The notes beneath the pieces were generated by a model. It did no database searches. It saw only the letters and a program-made list of their open reading frames with translations, and had not been told where the DNA came from. Position numbers and translations under genes: made by a program. Below are positions 5,035-5,737 of a stretch of DNA of 5,737 nt, in pieces. The DNA is from Gammaproteobacteria bacterium (GTDB lineage Bacteria > Pseudomonadota > Gammaproteobacteria > Steroidobacterales > Steroidobacteraceae). How positions within the stretch are numbered: the stretch's first letter is position 1; every line of letters begins with the position of its first letter. The stretch covers positions 1-5,737 of the forward strand of contig JAOUGR010000145.1 of assembly GCA_029857655.1 (NCBI GenBank), given 5' to 3'.

Positions 5035-5062
5035 TGTATAAGCATGCTCCCAATATTGGAAA
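5035..5062 (-). promoter_or_regulatory. Candidate promoter reading into the cassette array
   Basis: On the minus strand, TTTCCA (5062-5057) and TATACA (5040-5035) are separated by 16 bp, each with four of six matches to sigma-70 consensus. It points toward the methyltransferase cassette and would act as an array promoter. It is buried in the 34-bp near-palindrome at 5038-5071. The match is modest, so this is a candidate only. Confidence 0.35.
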
Positions 5063-5071
5063 CATGCTTAT
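5038..5071. repeat. 34-bp near-perfect palindrome (possible operator or recombinase site)
   Basis: Arms ATAAGCATG (5038-5046) and CATGCTTAT (5063-5071) are perfect inverse complements, and the centre CCAATATTGG (5050-5059) is itself palindromic. Overall 15 of 17 base pairs match, the two exceptions being 5047/5062 and 5049/5060. The site lies between the array and the chromosomal flank and overlaps a possible promoter. A dimeric repressor operator is the simplest reading; a site-specific recombinase site or a cruciform is an alternative. Confidence 0.8.
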
Positions 5072-5075
5072 GCCG

Positions 5076-5087
5076 GTAGGTACCTAC
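5076..5087. repeat. 12-bp perfect palindrome
   Basis: GTAGGTACCTAC reads the same on both strands. It sits 4 nt to the right of the 34-bp palindrome and touches the next inverted repeat, so the three form a compact cluster. Confidence 0.8.
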
Positions 5088-5109
5088 ATCTAGGATCACA
5101 AACCTAGAT
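5088..5109 (-). terminator. Inverted repeat over the stop codon of the 5104-5472 gene (weak terminator candidate)
   Basis: ATCTAGG (5088-5094) and CCTAGAT (5103-5109) are exact inverse complements around an 8-nt loop. The stem includes the TAG stop of the minus-strand gene. There is no U-tract on the minus-strand exit side, so intrinsic termination is doubtful; it may simply belong to the palindrome cluster. Confidence 0.35.
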
Positions 5110-5472
5110 ACCCCGCGGCTGCTCCGCCACCACCCGATCCTCGATCCCCAACCCGCGCACCACCCCCCACGGCAACTCCCACACCTTGTGCTGCGGCCGC
5201 CAGATCGCGCCGAGCGCCTTCATCTTCGCCCGCAGGACTTCCTCCCCGAACCCGACGCGCACGTACACCATCTCCTCTGCCGGCCGGTTGGCGCGTGGCC
5301 TGCGCGCGACGGGCGTCCACGGGGCCTCGGCTACGACCAACTCCACGGTGGTGTACCGCCGGCCGGCGGCGGGATCGTAACGGTAGCGCACGCACACCAG
5401 CCGCTTGCCGTAGCGCTCGGCAAGCTTGCGCGTGCCCCGGTCGCCGGGGCGCAAGGTGGTGCGGGTTTCCAT
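5104..5472 (-). CDS. Conserved hypothetical protein, chromosomal flank
   Basis: The product has 122 aa, basic and GC-rich in coding, unlike the cassette genes. It has an N-terminal block LRPGDRGTRKLAERYGKRLV (7-26) followed by CVRYRYDPAAGRRYTTVELV (27-46), a variable Arg/Pro linker (50-66), then VYVRVGFGEEVLRAKMKALG (69-88) and AIWRPQHKVWELPWGVVRGL (89-108). From memory this two-block pattern (RGTxKL..YGxRLVCVRYRYD and W.P..KVWELPYG.V..LGLEDRIV) occurs in many proteobacteria, often near mobile DNA, with no known function. The RYRYD and W...KVW...LP patches could contact nucleic acid, which is a guess. ATG 5472 has no clear Shine-Dalgarno sequence. It is divergent from the acyl-CoA synthetase gene with 63 nt between the starts. 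A longer overlapping frame here (5096-5533) is rejected. Confidence 0.8.
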   Translation of the reverse strand: METRTTLRPGDRGTRKLAERYGKRLVCVRYRYDPAAGRRYTTVELVVAEAPWTPVARRPRANRPAEEMVYVRVGFGEEVLRAKMKALGAIWRPQHKVWELPWGVVRGLGIEDRVVAEQPRGI

Positions 5473-5487
5473 GAGCGCGTAACGCCT

Positions 5488-5499
5488 TGAACCGGTTCA
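5488..5499. promoter_or_regulatory. 12-bp perfect palindrome, possible operator for the acyl-CoA synthetase gene
   Basis: TGAACCGGTTCA lies in the 63-nt divergent intergenic region and overlaps the -35 element proposed for the plus-strand gene. Its form (GAAcc..ggTTC) is that of a small dimeric repressor site; a fatty-acid-responsive TetR-type regulator would fit the target gene but is not shown. Confidence 0.45.
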
Positions 5500-5525
5500 C
5501 GTTGACCCACCCCCGGCGATATACT
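5496..5525 (+). promoter_or_regulatory. Candidate sigma-70 promoter of the acyl-CoA synthetase gene
   Basis: TTCACG (5496-5501) and TATACT (5520-5525) are 18 bp apart. The -10 matches five of six consensus bases. Initiation would fall about 5532, only a few bases before ATG 5536, so the mRNA would be leaderless or nearly so, in keeping with the lack of a Shine-Dalgarno sequence. Confidence 0.45.
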
Positions 5526-5535
5526 TCCCGCACTT

Positions 5536-5737
5536 ATGCCGAAGTCCGGTCCGTTCGAGCGGGATCTCGACAAGACGCCCGCGAATCACGCGCCGCTGAC
5601 GCCGCTGTCGTTCATCGAGCGCGCGGCGAGCGTCTACCCGAAGCGCACGTCCGTGATCCACGGTGCGCGCCGCTTCACCTGGAAGGAAACCTACGCGCGC
5701 TGCCGCCGCCTGGCGGCCGCATTGAGCCAGCACGGCA
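5536..5737 (+). CDS. AMP-forming acyl-CoA synthetase, N-terminal part (runs off the right edge)
   Basis: ATG at 5536 opens a frame to the window end (67 codons). The sequence includes FERDLDKTPANHAPLTPLSF (7-26), IERAASVYPKRTSVIHGARR (27-46) and FTWKETYARCRRLAAALSQH (47-66). This is the characteristic N-terminus of ANL-superfamily fatty acyl-CoA ligases (PLSFIERAA.VYP...AVIHG.RRFTW.E.Y.RCRRLA.AL), which activate a carboxylic acid with ATP and then transfer it to CoA. The AMP-binding signature and active-site residues would lie outside the window, so the chain-length preference is not visible. The coding sequence is strongly GC-rich with G/C third positions, typical of the host chromosome rather than the cassettes. 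No Shine-Dalgarno sequence is seen before the ATG. It marks the chromosomal side of the array. Confidence 0.88.
   Translation, partial: MPKSGPFERDLDKTPANHAPLTPLSFIERAASVYPKRTSVIHGARRFTWKETYARCRRLAAALSQHG

Noticed and set aside
4956..5099. N-terminal extension of the methyltransferase by 48 residues to an ATG at 5099
   Set aside because: The extension crosses the cassette boundary at 4990 and the palindrome. The ATG at 4955 has a ribosome binding site and gives a family-like N-terminus.
5096..5533. 145-codon minus-strand frame overlapping the 5104-5472 gene
   Set aside because: It is Arg/Ala/Gly-rich in the way typical of a shifted frame in high-GC DNA, whereas the 122-aa frame has conserved-looking blocks.
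1..5737. CRISPR array, since several similar repeats are spaced along the window
   Set aside because: The repeats are 67-102 bp imperfect palindromes separated by single genes of 380-940 bp, which is integron attC organisation, not short regular repeats and spacers.
1..5737. Integron integrase, transposase, tRNA or rRNA genes
   Set aside because: No frame shows tyrosine recombinase or transposase motifs, and no tRNA- or rRNA-like sequence was recognised.

Overview
The window is most of an integron gene-cassette array (about 1-4990, all genes on the minus strand) joined on its right to higher-GC chromosomal DNA (about 5100-5737). The array is identified by structure rather than by gene similarity. 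Eight attC recombination sites (67-102 bp) each carry an RYYYAAC-type left end, a GTTRRRY-type right end and imperfectly paired inner arms. They alternate with single minus-strand genes. The decisive check is that the GTTRRRY end of each attC is complementary, over 9-12 bp, to the sequence that begins the same cassette at its other end, as expected if each unit was once a closed circle. This holds for all eight complete cassettes.

Layout, left to right, in reverse of the cassette reading direction: the 5' part of a conserved hypothetical gene (1-110); cassette A with a Trp-rich small protein; B with a secreted protein; C with a 148-aa protein of possible PH-like fold; D with a small membrane protein; E with a Cys-rich putative zinc-binding protein that has one membrane anchor; F with an unrecognised 215-aa protein; G with a two-membrane-segment SLATT-type protein, a predicted conflict or anti-phage effector; H with a class I SAM-dependent methyltransferase. 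H is the cassette nearest the attI side. In the reading direction it would be first, so it is the most likely to be expressed from an external promoter.

No integron integrase gene (intI) is visible. On the side where attI and intI would be expected there is instead a short region (4991-5103) with a degenerate recombination junction, a GC hairpin and three inverted repeats, then a conserved hypothetical gene (minus) and the start of an AMP-forming acyl-CoA synthetase gene (plus). The array is therefore either a CALIN (cluster of attC sites lacking an integrase) or an array whose intI lies to the left, outside the window.

The host is most likely a high-GC proteobacterium (beta- or gammaproteobacterial type), judging from the flanking GC-rich genes and the attC style. 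The species cannot be named. The cassettes are visibly less GC-rich than the right flank, consistent with acquired genes. The cassette genes do not form a pathway. Each is an independent mobile unit, and the one with the clearest likely biological role is the SLATT protein.
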